The notes: generated by a model from the letters alone, not told the origin. A DNA stretch of 47,162 bases from Lentisphaerae bacterium GWF2_50_93 (GCA_001804815.1 MHBI01000024.1:1-47162), one strand, 5' to 3'; shown: positions 33,901 through 42,960, counted from the stretch's first letter. Program-made: numbers and translations.

Positions 33901-35696
33901 GCAAGGGGACCTTCTACAATCAGGTCAAGATCACCTGGACTGCAGTTCCAGGGGCGACAGGATATGAAGTCTACCGTGACATGGGCCTTATAGGCTCCCC
34001 GGTCCCGGCGACTGGAACGGCATATTACGACGCTGTCGGAGCGGACGCGACAGTGTTCAACTACCAGGTCAGGGCAGTTTGCAATGGATACTTCAGCAAC
34101 TACAGCACTTCAAGCAGCGGGTATGCGAAAACTGCGTTCACGACACTGCCCGCACCCGTATTGAAATCCGTGAGCAACGGCGCTGGAAACTATATCAAGA
34201 TAATCTGGGGCGAAGTACCTCTCGCAACCTCATATACGCTCTACAGGGATGGAGTGCCGTACAAGCCGTTGCTGACGGATCTGTCGTATACGGAGGATCC
34301 TGCAGATGTACCCGTGGGACAGGTGTATAAATATTGCGTCACTGCCGTAAATGGTGCGAGCGAGAGCGTGAAAAGCGCAATAAAGACAGGTTCTGCGGCA
34401 GGAGCTCTCTCTGCTCCTGCAATTGATTTTCCTGTCAACACCTATTCGGAACTGGGTCTTATCGAAGATAAAGGCGTTTCAAGATTCTACCAGATTGAAG
34501 TTCCTGCTGGCACTTCCAGGCTTGTCGTAAAGGCCGAGAACGTCTCAGGTTCATGCGATCTTTACGCGAAACTGGGTTCATATCCTACGACGTCGAGCTA
34601 TAATGCCAAAGGGACTCTGGTGGCTGGAGCGGCAGACAAAACCTTGACAGTATCAAAGCCTGCGGCGGGCTACTGGTACATACTGCTTTACGGCTCAGGC
34701 ATAACCGGATACGACAATGTCGACCTGCATATTGACTATTACACATCTGCAAACATCATCTTTACTGAAGTTCCCTCGAACGACAAGCCAGCTCCTTTTA
34801 CTGCGGCATTCAAAGGCCAGGTGCTGGACGGCAATGGTGCTGGCATACCAGGACTTTGCCTCAAGGTCAGGGATCCTCTTACCGGACTAGAGACCTGGCT
34901 TCCAGCCAAGACTGATGCAAAAGGGTGTTTCATCCATTCTGCAGCAATAAAGGGCGAAGGTGAATACACGTACGACTTCTTCTTCAATGAGATTCCCGAT
35001 GCCGATTCAAAGAGCATCGCAAGCTGGACCGTGAAGACGAAGAAGAGCCCCGGCGGAACCAGTGGAGCATACTTTGATTCCAGCTCCTATTTTACGGGGA
35101 CTCAAATTCCGGAGGCTGACATTGTCTCACAGGGCGGGACCTTGGCTGGACTGCAGGAATATATGAATGTCAGGCGTGGTTTTGCTGACGGTCCTGCCGA
35201 TCCAGCCTACGATGAGCTCTGGGTGGGCAACACCCTAGGAGCATCTCAGTCAGATGCGGAAATTACTGACAAGCTGAATCCCGGGCTATATCTACTTCTT
35301 TATGGAGCAGAAGGAGCAGCGCTTGGCAATGGCAGGACAGCAGCCCCGGGCCTGGTCGCCAGTCCACTGCTTGTCCATGTGGCATCAGGAGCGAAAACCG
35401 ATACCGTTATTTCAAATCTACAGGCGAACGGACTGATTGACATTGCGGTTGTGAACAATATCACAGGCGGCGGCACGGGGGTTGTAGTACTTGCGGCCGT
35501 CGACAATCCGGCAAAAGAGGACATCTCCCTCTACGCGAACGAACAGCTCCAGCTCCTTGCGAATATCGCTGGAGATATTTCCGTGTCTGTGACCTCGTCC
35601 AACGACAAGACATATTCCGGAATCGTTACCAGCCTGGTGCGTATAGACATCGGCTCCATGAGCATCGATGTCAGAATCGGTTCATTCCTGAAATAA
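30924..35696 (+). CDS. very large secreted mosaic protein (LRR, InlB-like, FN3, PPC)
   Basis: The 1590-residue protein begins with a signal peptide (about 1-30; the true start may be the second ATG at 30930). In order I see: BspA-like leucine-rich repeats (about 45-160), a first InlB-like B-repeat (about 180-275), a Calx-beta-like segment (about 275-375), four roughly 78-residue tandem repeats rich in NWT (about 375-685), a PPC-like domain (about 685-775), four FN3-like domains (about 780-1160), a second PPC-like domain (about 1165-1270) and a carboxypeptidase-regulatory-like region after about 1285. No transmembrane anchor or sorting signal is clear at the end. It is probably a secreted or surface adhesion protein. 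Confidence 0.85.
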   Translation: MGMSYFTRCFTLAAFVFFAAWSSWAASDEADFTFNAGVITGYLGTGGAVEIPATIGGADVTSIGGSAFQDCASLTSMTIPAGVTRIEARAFAECSSLNSITMPATVEFIGIRAFQVCSSLTTVTIPSSVTWIDNLAFYNCPNLASAYFDGNAPAFFGLDVFDGTPTSFNIFYKSTNTGFHYPTWPTWDAYPCFPRYSVTFSAGSDGTIDGASSQIVTRGSSCTPVTAVPNPGNIFVNWTFLPNGTPKTENTLTLTNILSDMTVTANFVVNRSIATNVASINVPEGGTAVFQVKLCAPPTGIKTVAVSWTSGDADITVSSGASLDFDSGNWDTYQDVTLAAAEDPDAVKGTAKITCSAPGLTSAEVTATEVDNDYTLKLTNDGKGTTDPATSIVVLNGSAQSITATADAGCHFLNWTLTSGTGTFANEINESTFFTPTSDATIKANFAQDTNTLIMAKNGNGTITPATDKIVVPFIATPISARPDANWHFVNWTLVNGAATITNSNAASTTVTLTGVDGATATIEARFEHNTAVLTMINGGNGTITPVAGSSTEDTVTPIAITATVTTANYHFSKWTVTGGAKVANPTSANTTVSLTANGTVKANFAHDTAVLTMAKFGGLSVVPAVGAKSVDTVTAIPIAATATNATYPFINWTVSGNAIVDDPDAASTSVTLTGNATVTANFIMPIKNGTAISAIYGTAGNTKMYKINVPAGQVLFEIKSYGGTGDADLTVSKDGTILGYGSSSTNNETLQIENPEAGDYIISLSAVDSYSGLALMAKYYSTKPLPPTAVTATKGTYPDAILVSWKASAGAVSYLIYRSESKVMPADPPLAETSDLSYMDPKDAILDAGKIFNYWVKAKNSAVPGTSAPSAMASGNISKVPAAPTAATASKGTYFDRILISWPKVTGATSYEIFRNTGAASTFAGAVSLETIQYDSKMSTYTYSDYGGADPNPDNVYRYWILAKNANGSSVPSKDSAAGYIKKTAPAAVAASKGTFYNQVKITWTAVPGATGYEVYRDMGLIGSPVPATGTAYYDAVGADATVFNYQVRAVCNGYFSNYSTSSSGYAKTAFTTLPAPVLKSVSNGAGNYIKIIWGEVPLATSYTLYRDGVPYKPLLTDLSYTEDPADVPVGQVYKYCVTAVNGASESVKSAIKTGSAAGALSAPAIDFPVNTYSELGLIEDKGVSRFYQIEVPAGTSRLVVKAENVSGSCDLYAKLGSYPTTSSYNAKGTLVAGAADKTLTVSKPAAGYWYILLYGSGITGYDNVDLHIDYYTSANIIFTEVPSNDKPAPFTAAFKGQVLDGNGAGIPGLCLKVRDPLTGLETWLPAKTDAKGCFIHSAAIKGEGEYTYDFFFNEIPDADSKSIASWTVKTKKSPGGTSGAYFDSSSYFTGTQIPEADIVSQGGTLAGLQEYMNVRRGFADGPADPAYDELWVGNTLGASQSDAEITDKLNPGLYLLLYGAEGAALGNGRTAAPGLVASPLLVHVASGAKTDTVISNLQANGLIDIAVVNNITGGGTGVVVLAAVDNPAKEDISLYANEQLQLLANIAGDISVSVTSSNDKTYSGIVTSLVRIDIGSMSIDVRIGSFLK

Positions 35697-35710
35697 AACA
35701 ACTGTCCATG

Positions 35711-37690
35711 CTATTTCACCTCGTGCAGGGAATCCAGATCGGCCAGCTCTCCATCTTTGAAAAGCGTGGCATCGAAGGAATACACTGGAAAAGGCCCGTC
35801 AGTTTTTACGGGAGCCAGTCCCGGGTGTCCATTCTTCAGGAAAGCATCCAGTCCGGGGCGCCTGCAGTCATTGACGAAATGGGTGACCCCGTAATACCTG
35901 GCGATTGCGAAAATGACTTTAGGAGCAGCATATGGCAACCCCACGCCTCGGACAGTTGGCGGCATATAGAACAAAAGTTCCCAGGGGTTGCGCGTCATGA
36001 CAACGGCATTGTCAGCGATTCCGGCCTTCTGCAGCGCTTGCGCCATGGTGCAGTATTTTGGATAGTAGTCCTTTTCAAAGACCTGCACATTCATTTTGGC
36101 GCGCTGCCAGTCGGAAATCCGCACATGATAACGCTGTGCCAGCGCACCTGCCGTGACACACAGAACCAACGCCCCGACCCAGCTCAAGTGCCGGAACCAT
36201 ATCCTTGTGCGGTCAATGTGCTGGCGCAGCAGGACTGGCGAAGCCCACCTCAACAGCAAGCCGGCGCCCTCCAATACCGTCTGACACGAAAGGCAGCCCA
36301 GAACTGCCAGGAATGGCATCAGCAACAAGGTAAAGCGGGGTTCCACCGACCATAAGCATATGATGAAGCCAGCTTCCAGCAATATGAATAATATCAGCGC
36401 GGTTCCACCACCGAGCGCCGTTTTCACACTGTTCGAGGTTAAGCGCAGCGGTTTCAGCCAGGATTGCCTGCGGATGGTTGAGACCAGAAGCCATGCCGGC
36501 CAGACTAGCATTGCCGCAAGCCCCCATGCCAATCCTGCCAGATGAAGACCTGTCAACCACGGTGACGGCAAATGCGGAGCATCCTTCCTGCGATCTATAT
36601 ATCCTGGACGGAAAAACAACTGGGCCTTTTTTCCATAACTGCCAAGCGCAGCCCAATCCTCAAACTTGGAGTCCGTGCCTATCAGACTTATTCTGAGGAA
36701 GACCTCAAGATTTCGCCTGCTGGCATTACGCCAGGCATCATGATCCTGGAAACGGTCGTTCATCTTCGGGAGGTTGCGGTCCCAGTAGACCGCATAGAAC
36801 CCCTGATCCCAATTCTTCTCTATTCCAAAGAATGAACTGACATAGTTCTGTGTGCTGTGGATAGGGCTTCCATAATGCCACCACATGTTGATCCACCATG
36901 GCATGATGAGCAGTATGCCGATGACCATTCCAGCGTAAAACCAGCGGCTGCGGAAAATGACAGTACCGCAAAGGATGGTCGCCAGCACCGGCAGCGCCGC
37001 CAACAAGATAAGCTGAGAACCTTTCGTATAGAACGCCATCGCAAGAAATACTCCGGCCAGCAAGAGCCAGGATGGTCGTCGTCTGCACGACATCATTACC
37101 GCCATGAATCCCGTCAGCAGCGCCGCCACCAGCACGTCGCTTAGCACGCGGAGGGACTCGCTGAACATCAGCGGATTCAGCAGCATCAGCGCCGCAACTG
37201 CCAAAGCAGCCCAGACCCGTCGACAGCAGGAGAGCGCCAGCCATGCAGCCAGCAAAGGCAGCAGCAACGCCCCTATCCCGGCACACACGATACGTGCATT
37301 TGCCGCATCGGTTCCGGCCCAGCGAAACGCAGGAGCCAGGAAAAACGCAAGCATCGGTGGCCAATGATCATCGTATCTCCAGATATCCGAGGGTCCGCTC
37401 CGGAAGAATACGCTGACATACGGAATCTTAAGGGACCAGTTGTTGACCAGTCCGCGCGCCTGCAATGCGTATGCGGCAGAATCAGCATGCCCGATATCAT
37501 GATTGCGCTGCACCATCGGCATCCGCATCGAAAATGCCAGCCACCCCATGTAGAGCACAGTCGCATAAAGCAGTATTTGCGCAAGAGGCGAAGGCCATCC
37601 TCCCCTCGCACGCACAAGCCATTGCCAGATACGGGTAAAGCTGACATTGGATACAGCGTCGAAGAAACTGCCGGGGATTTGGATTTTCAT
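35711..37690 (-). CDS. GT39-type membrane glycosyltransferase, second copy
   Basis: The protein (659 residues) is a GT-C membrane enzyme with about 11 hydrophobic helices and the ArnT/PMT-like acidic first loop (GHADSAAY, about 45-52), which marks it as a polyprenyl-phosphate sugar transferase. It is not a close copy of the enzyme at 6301-8076. The Arg codons I read are mostly CGN and the codon bias is more GC-rich than in neighbours, so recent acquisition is possible. It meets the large secreted protein end to end with 14 bases between stops and could glycosylate exported proteins, but that is speculative. Confidence 0.83.
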   Translation of the reverse strand: MKIQIPGSFFDAVSNVSFTRIWQWLVRARGGWPSPLAQILLYATVLYMGWLAFSMRMPMVQRNHDIGHADSAAYALQARGLVNNWSLKIPYVSVFFRSGPSDIWRYDDHWPPMLAFFLAPAFRWAGTDAANARIVCAGIGALLLPLLAAWLALSCCRRVWAALAVAALMLLNPLMFSESLRVLSDVLVAALLTGFMAVMMSCRRRPSWLLLAGVFLAMAFYTKGSQLILLAALPVLATILCGTVIFRSRWFYAGMVIGILLIMPWWINMWWHYGSPIHSTQNYVSSFFGIEKNWDQGFYAVYWDRNLPKMNDRFQDHDAWRNASRRNLEVFLRISLIGTDSKFEDWAALGSYGKKAQLFFRPGYIDRRKDAPHLPSPWLTGLHLAGLAWGLAAMLVWPAWLLVSTIRRQSWLKPLRLTSNSVKTALGGGTALILFILLEAGFIICLWSVEPRFTLLLMPFLAVLGCLSCQTVLEGAGLLLRWASPVLLRQHIDRTRIWFRHLSWVGALVLCVTAGALAQRYHVRISDWQRAKMNVQVFEKDYYPKYCTMAQALQKAGIADNAVVMTRNPWELLFYMPPTVRGVGLPYAAPKVIFAIARYYGVTHFVNDCRRPGLDAFLKNGHPGLAPVKTDGPFPVYSFDATLFKDGELADLDSLHEVK

Positions 37691-37789
37691 ATAAAGGGAA
37701 AGATATCAAGAGGTGGAGAACAAGTCAAGCATGTATGACGTCCCAGGGAAGAGTCTCTCTTTAAAGAAGGTCCATCCCGCCTGCATGGT

Positions 37790-38572
37790 CTACCAGGATT
37801 CAACATCCTCAACAAAATCGGCAACATGGTTCCGGATCTCTCCAAACTCCTTCTCCTCGTCCCCAATCATGACCTTCCAGCTGAAAGAGATGCCCGGCTT
37901 ATCACATGAATGATTCGGCACGAAAGACACCGTGACAACTGTCATGGGGCAGTTGTTGACATCCTGTTCAATGGCACCGAAACTGGCATTGTCAATTTCC
38001 GTGTATAGCAATTCCCTTCGGCTGAACAGAGTGCAAAAATAAACTCCATTTTCGCAACAGCCGAATTTGCGGCGCAAAACTTGGACAGAAAAAGCACCCA
38101 CGACTGATAAAATCAAAAACCATATTGACGAATATATCAGGAACTCCCGTGTCGTATCTGTTAAAATAATAATTGCGATTATCGCGGAAGTGGGAATCAT
38201 GAGGGCCAGCATCAGGATTACAACCCCGAACCTGACCCAGATACGCGGTTTTTTGATGTACAGTTCCCGTCCCAGCATACCAACAATCCTGCCATCTACT
38301 TCACGTGTCTTCATTGGAGCTTTTGAAGCCTTGTCGACCGAAGGCACTCGGCCAGACACTAGGAGCACTCCTCCAACGGCAATGGCGGCAAGCCTTATGA
38401 TCCATCCAGTACTGGCACCCCATTCATCAATCCATATCAGAAATTTCCAGTTGTCACCAAAAAGATTCAGCAGAGCAGATGAAATCCCTGTAGCAATCAT
38501 CATTCCACCTAAAAGAAACATCATCTCCCTTGTCTTGGTCAAAAGGGATTTATCCGCAGATTCAATTGGCAT
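37790..38572 (-). CDS. membrane protein of unknown function with C-terminal soluble domain
   Basis: The 260-residue protein has four hydrophobic segments (near residues 18-38, 57-75, 112-138 and 146-168), then about 90 residues that look soluble and beta-rich. I do not recognise a family. The start at 38572 follows GAAGG at some distance; a 14-codon longer version from 38614 is possible. Its minus-strand neighbour is the second GT39 gene (about 100 bases apart), but the link is not obvious. It diverges from hisC over 350 bases. Confidence 0.65.
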   Translation of the reverse strand: MPIESADKSLLTKTREMMFLLGGMMIATGISSALLNLFGDNWKFLIWIDEWGASTGWIIRLAAIAVGGVLLVSGRVPSVDKASKAPMKTREVDGRIVGMLGRELYIKKPRIWVRFGVVILMLALMIPTSAIIAIIILTDTTREFLIYSSIWFLILSVVGAFSVQVLRRKFGCCENGVYFCTLFSRRELLYTEIDNASFGAIEQDVNNCPMTVVTVSFVPNHSCDKPGISFSWKVMIGDEEKEFGEIRNHVADFVEDVESW

Positions 38573-38920
38573 AGTTTTTTTTACCTTCAGTGATATTATC
38601 CGTAAATTCACCATATCTCATCTTGTCGGCACTGTTGATTCACCTTCTCATGTTTTTTCGGCATGGCATAATATTTATGCTACTCCTATCTTGTACTATA
38701 CTCCAATATAAACCTGATGCTACCTTCCTGGTTCTAAGTTGCTATCAGAGACTTCTGATACTGACTGGGCTCCAAAGCCACAGACAGGAATGTTTGTGCT
38801 GCCATTTGCCGGCAAGATGCCTGCGCTCCTGATCACACAGGCGAGACGCCTGTGCTACATTGTTTGAAATTTTTATCTTTTTCGTGTGATTAGTTTGTTT
38901 CGCGGTTTATATTTCCCGCT
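38573..38920. repeat. divergent spacer with REP-like hairpin
   Basis: No gene is supported in this 348-bp spacer. CACAGGCG-AGA-CGCCTGTG (38836-38854) is a perfect 8-bp hairpin followed by GCTAC. It has the same layout (GCG, 3-base loop, CGC) as the hairpin at 46761-46777. The rest shows nothing notable. Confidence 0.6.
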
Positions 38921-39973
38921 ATGAGTAAACAGAAATCATATTTCAGGAATAATATAGACGCGATGAGCGGGTATACGCCCGGTGAACAGCCGAAGGACAT
39001 GAAGTACGTCAAGCTGAACACCAATGAGAACCCGTATCCGCCCTCGCCTGCCGTCGCAAAGGCGATGAAGTCGTTCTGTACGGACAGGCTCCGCCTCTAC
39101 CCGGATCCGCTTGCGTGCGAACTTCGCAAAACCATCGCAGATATTTTCCGGTTGAAGCCGGAAAATATAATTGTTGGGAATGGGTCGGACGATATTCTCA
39201 CAATAACAACCAGGGCGTTTGTCGGTGAAGGGGAGCCACTCGCGTCTTTCGAACCGAGTTATTCGCTGTACCCGGTTCTCGCCGAACTCCAGGCCTGCCG
39301 CTGCATAAAAATCCCCCTCAGGTACGATGGCGATTTTCATATTCCTCCGGATTCCGCCGAAAAGGCGAAAGACGCAAGATTATTTTACATAGCGCGGCCA
39401 AATGCCCCGACGGGCACATTGTTCCCGATAGATGAAATCAAGAAGATATGCCGGAAATTCAAAGGCGTCGTCTTTGTCGATGAGGCGTATGCGGATTTCG
39501 CGGATGACAACTGCGTCGGACTCCTGAAGGAATTCCCCAACCTCATAGTAGGAAGGACACTTTCAAAAAGCTATTCCCTCGCAGGGCTGCGCCTGGGATA
39601 TGCACTTGCATCAAGGGAAATCATCGAAGGCATGATGAAGGTGAAGGATTCCTACAATGTCGGGATGCTTGTCCAGGCGCTTGCAGTTGCAGCACTGAAA
39701 GACAGGAAATATTTCAACGAGACAAAAAAGAAGATCTGCCGCACGCGCGCCTTCCTGGTAAAATCCCTGAACGAAAAAGGATTTGAAGTCTGTGGCTCAC
39801 AGTCGAATTTCGTTTTTGCCGCACCTCCTGACAATGACGGCGGAGGATTGTACAGGCGTCTCAAGAAGAACGGGATACTGGTGAGATATTTCAAGGGACC
39901 TGTCACAGGCCGCTTTGTAAGGATTACAGTTGGGACAGACGGCGAAATCAGGACGCTTTTGAGAAACACATGA
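38921..39973 (+). CDS. histidinol-phosphate aminotransferase
   Basis: HisC makes histidinol phosphate by transamination, next to last but two in histidine synthesis. The 350 residues fit the family. N-terminal GYTPGEQP, the NENPYP segment, ARPNAPTG (158-165), VDEAYADF (186-193) and the PLP Lys216 in GRTLSKSYSLAG are all present. It stands apart from hisF (11 kb away), so the his genes are scattered. No strong ribosome site. A structured spacer follows. Confidence 0.95.
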   Translation: MSKQKSYFRNNIDAMSGYTPGEQPKDMKYVKLNTNENPYPPSPAVAKAMKSFCTDRLRLYPDPLACELRKTIADIFRLKPENIIVGNGSDDILTITTRAFVGEGEPLASFEPSYSLYPVLAELQACRCIKIPLRYDGDFHIPPDSAEKAKDARLFYIARPNAPTGTLFPIDEIKKICRKFKGVVFVDEAYADFADDNCVGLLKEFPNLIVGRTLSKSYSLAGLRLGYALASREIIEGMMKVKDSYNVGMLVQALAVAALKDRKYFNETKKKICRTRAFLVKSLNEKGFEVCGSQSNFVFAAPPDNDGGGLYRRLKKNGILVRYFKGPVTGRFVRITVGTDGEIRTLLRNT

Positions 39974-39996
39974 ATTGAGGTAATTGAAAATTGCTG

Positions 39997-40064
39997 AAGG
40001 CAGGACGTCTCTCTCCGAGAGCGCCGCCTTAAGAACGGACGGTTCGGGGAACCGTCCCTGCCTT
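39997..40064. repeat. nested dispersed hairpin element
   Basis: An 8-bp outer stem AAGGCAGG/CCTGCCTT (39997-40004 with 40057-40064) encloses a perfect 9-bp hairpin GGACGGTTC/GAACCGTCC (40037-40057). It shares bases between the two stems, so only one may form at a time. It sits between hisC and the next gene and may help end hisC transcription. Confidence 0.6.
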
Positions 40065-40100
40065 GATGGAATTTGAAAGTCTAACCACCCAGGGGGAACC

Positions 40101-40892
40101 ATGAGCCTGATAGTCACGATTTATGTCCGCGAAGGAATAGTAATGGCATCCGACAGCCGAATTCCCGGCGGGATGATAAAACTCGGTCCAAACCAGACTC
40201 TTCCTGTCGGCGCAGGGGAGCCTGACGCGAACTTCAACACGTTCCTCACGAATAAGAACGTCGGGATAAGCGTTTATGGCGCGGGAGACATCAACAGCAT
40301 CCCGATCGGCACGTACGTTGATTCCTTTGTCAACCATGAGGCGAATCCGAAATCACTCGACGTGGAACAGGCGGCTGACGAAATAATTCCGTTCTTCCAG
40401 AAATTCAAATCTCCTGCGAACATACAGTTCCATGTTGCAGGATATAAGAAATCCAATGATGTCATGGAGCAGCAGGTCTGGGAAATCTCCGTCGCCGAGG
40501 GGCGGAAGCGTCTTTTGAACCAGGCGTCCCACCACGGTGCTGCATGGGGTGGGGAAACCGACATCCTCGACAGGATATTCAACCAGCTTTATGATGTCGA
40601 TCCTGATGGCAATGCAACTGAAATGGCGGACTTCAGGATTCCATGGAGCCATATGTCCTTCGACAATGCCATTGATTTCGCAGCATGTGCCATAAGCACT
40701 ACTGAAACCATCATGAAGTTCCAGCCGCGTCCAAAATCTGTTGGCGGTTCCACGGACATTCTGACAATAGCGGCCAACGGGGCTAAATGGGTGAAGAAAA
40801 AGGAAAATCTGATATCCAAGATAAACAAGGAAGGCTACTTCCAGGGCAAACCCCGTAAAGTCGTCGACGTAGGACATCAATCAGGGAAATAG
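40101..40892 (+). CDS. probable Ntn hydrolase, proteasome-beta/HslV-like
   Basis: The 263-residue protein starts MSLIVT and then has GIVMASDSR, the signature strand of proteasome beta subunits. Counted from Ser2 (taken as residue 1 after Met removal), Asp falls at position 17, the same as Asp17 in proteasome subunits, so Ser would stand in for Thr1. Lys33 is not at its usual place (Leu is there; a Lys lies at 26), so activity is uncertain. A later YGAGDINS segment matches the region where proteasomes have SG-x-x-AD-like motifs. It is distinct from HslV and lacks neighbours such as HslU. A GGGGGAA ribosome site precedes the ATG. Protease or amidase, substrate unknown. Confidence 0.6.
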   Translation: MSLIVTIYVREGIVMASDSRIPGGMIKLGPNQTLPVGAGEPDANFNTFLTNKNVGISVYGAGDINSIPIGTYVDSFVNHEANPKSLDVEQAADEIIPFFQKFKSPANIQFHVAGYKKSNDVMEQQVWEISVAEGRKRLLNQASHHGAAWGGETDILDRIFNQLYDVDPDGNATEMADFRIPWSHMSFDNAIDFAACAISTTETIMKFQPRPKSVGGSTDILTIAANGAKWVKKKENLISKINKEGYFQGKPRKVVDVGHQSGK

Positions 40893-40932
40893 TCCTTCGC
40901 TGCGTTTAGGATTTTACAGGTTCCGGACGGTA

Positions 40933-41439
40933 TCACAGTCCATCTTTATCCATCAACGAGCTTTCGCGTTCCTGCCTTGCCTTGTTCATGTAATGGAGGT
41001 GCGATATCACCCTGCACAGGACGCAGAGGACAAGCAATACGGAAAGTATTTCAAGGTCGGTCCATCTTCCGAGAAACCATGTGAGGAAAAACGAGAAAGG
41101 TATGCAGCCTATCCCAAAAACCAGGAGTCCGAAGACGACCATTACAGGACCGACGATCGCGTAGGTCAGCTTGACCCCCATGAACCAGAGCGTAATGCCG
41201 AACACATAGGAGTCGAACTCGGTGATGCAGACTGCAAGCTCCCTGCTTCCTGGATAATAAAACATAAAAGGCAGGGAGAAGATGGAAAGCCAGAGGACGA
41301 GTATTGATGTTTTCAGGCCTGCCGACAGTACGGTTTCAGAAAGCCATTGCTCGTCGGATATGAATATCGTGCCGAGCATCATGATCCCCATCAACAGGAA
41401 AAGCCAGAACAGGCTCCTTCGGAATTTTTCAGAACGCAT
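40933..41439 (-). CDS. small membrane protein of unknown function
   Basis: The 168-residue protein has four hydrophobic segments (about 9-28, 43-62, 88-118 and 128-148) and charged ends. I do not recognise a family. It converges with the Ntn-like gene and diverges from the DRE-TIM enzyme with 146 bases of promoter region. The start is the most upstream ATG and has no strong ribosome site, but the length of hydrophobic reading supports a real gene. Confidence 0.55.
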   Translation of the reverse strand: MRSEKFRRSLFWLFLLMGIMMLGTIFISDEQWLSETVLSAGLKTSILVLWLSIFSLPFMFYYPGSRELAVCITEFDSYVFGITLWFMGVKLTYAIVGPVMVVFGLLVFGIGCIPFSFFLTWFLGRWTDLEILSVLLVLCVLCRVISHLHYMNKARQERESSLMDKDGL

Positions 41440-41585
41440 GGCCGCAAACCTTTCGAGCTACACAGTCAGGAGATGCCCGGTTAAGTTTCTTTTAAAAATC
41501 AATTATAGATAATTTAAATCGACTTTACAAATGGCAATGATTGTATTAGCTTACTTTTTCACCATAAAAATAAGAACAAGATGAA

Positions 41586-42908
41586 ATGAAATACGAACTC
41601 ATAAACACATCCGAGCCGAATCTGATGAGGGAGATATTCTCCTACGACAGGATTCCGTCAGCTAAATTCGATGGCGAGCCTGTCGCGCCTTCGATACCGA
41701 ACGACATATGGATCACCGACACTACATTCCGGGACGGCCAGCAGGCGCGTCCTCCCTACACCACCGAACAGGTGGAGGAGATCTTCAAGTTCATGAGCAG
41801 GATAAGCGGTACGCGCGGACTCATAAGGCAGACCGAGTTCTTCCTTTATACGGATGCCGACAAGGCCGCTGTCCGGAAATGCCAGGAGCTGGGATTGAAG
41901 TTCCCTGAGATAACCGCATGGATAAGGGCTGTCAAAAAGGACTTTGAAATTGTCAAGAGCATGGGGATAAAGGAGACGGGGATACTGACATCCTGCTCAG
42001 ACTACCATATCTTCCTCAAACTTAAGAAGAACCGCAGGCAGGCCTTGGACGAGTACAAGGAAATTGTCGCGGCGGCGATTGAAAACGGCATAACGCCCAG
42101 ATGCCATCTTGAAGATGTTACGAGGGCCGACATATACGGTTTCGTCATACCCATGATCAACGAACTTCTGGAAATGTCAAAAGGTTCAGGAATAAAAGTC
42201 AAGGTCCGCCTTTGTGACACGATGGGGTATGGCCTTCCTTATGCTAATGCCGCCCTTCCGCGCGGTGTACCCGCCATGCTCAACGCAATTTTGAAAAATA
42301 CAGACATCAAGTCGGAACAGCTTGAATGGCACGGCCATAATGATTTCCACAAGGTGCTTGTAAATGCAGTGACCGCCTGGCTCTACGGCTGTTCCGCAGC
42401 GAACGGCACATTCCTTGGATTCGGCGAAAGGACCGGCAATCCTCCTCTTGAGGGGCTGGTAATCGAGTGGATGGGCATCACGGGGCACCATGACGGGATC
42501 GATTCTACGGCGATTTCCGACGCGGCGGAATATTTCACAAGGAAGATCGGCTGCAGCATCCCACCGAATTATCCGTTCGTGGGTTCTGACTTCAACACCA
42601 CGCGCGCGGGAATCCATGCCGACGGCCTCACCAAGAACGAGGAGATATATAATATCTTCGATACTGAACGCTGGCTCAAAAGACCTGCGAAAGTCGCAAT
42701 AACTGACAAGTCGGGACTTGCCGGAATAGCCTATTGGCTCCGCAGCAATCTTGGCGAGGCCGCATCTGACATCCGCAAGGATCATCCGGGAATCATGGCA
42801 ATCAAGAAGTGGATAGACGATGAATACAAGAACGGCAGGATAAGCACGATCTCCGAGGAGGAAATGCTTGTCCAGTCGCGCAAGTGCCTGCCGGACCTGT
42901 TCAAATAA
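41586..42908 (+). CDS. DRE-TIM metallolyase, candidate Re-citrate synthase
   Basis: The 440-residue enzyme has the DRE-TIM signature DTTFRDG (45-51) and the metal-binding WHGHND segment (about 243-248), so it is a relative of 2-isopropylmalate and homocitrate synthases, which condense acetyl-CoA with a 2-oxoacid. The N-terminal PNLMREIFSY region, and the later RQTEFFLYT and GILTSCSDYHIFLKLK segments, resemble what I recall of the Re-type citrate synthases of anaerobes such as Clostridium kluyveri, not LeuA. The LeuA C-terminal regulatory domain is absent. It would fit the ferredoxin-based metabolism of this window, but a homocitrate or citramalate synthase is not excluded. Confidence 0.7.
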   Translation: MKYELINTSEPNLMREIFSYDRIPSAKFDGEPVAPSIPNDIWITDTTFRDGQQARPPYTTEQVEEIFKFMSRISGTRGLIRQTEFFLYTDADKAAVRKCQELGLKFPEITAWIRAVKKDFEIVKSMGIKETGILTSCSDYHIFLKLKKNRRQALDEYKEIVAAAIENGITPRCHLEDVTRADIYGFVIPMINELLEMSKGSGIKVKVRLCDTMGYGLPYANAALPRGVPAMLNAILKNTDIKSEQLEWHGHNDFHKVLVNAVTAWLYGCSAANGTFLGFGERTGNPPLEGLVIEWMGITGHHDGIDSTAISDAAEYFTRKIGCSIPPNYPFVGSDFNTTRAGIHADGLTKNEEIYNIFDTERWLKRPAKVAITDKSGLAGIAYWLRSNLGEAASDIRKDHPGIMAIKKWIDDEYKNGRISTISEEEMLVQSRKCLPDLFK

Positions 42909-42960
42909 AAGTCCTACGGATTTTTATAACTGATGTTCAAAGCTTGCCGCCAGCCCGTAC

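Noticed and set aside
40101..40892. HslV protease subunit
   Set aside because: There is no hslU beside it, the protein is longer than HslV, and Thr1 is replaced by Ser.
37790..41439. A defence island around the unknown membrane proteins
   Set aside because: No nuclease, toxin, reverse transcriptase or other defence gene is present there; neighbours are metabolic genes.
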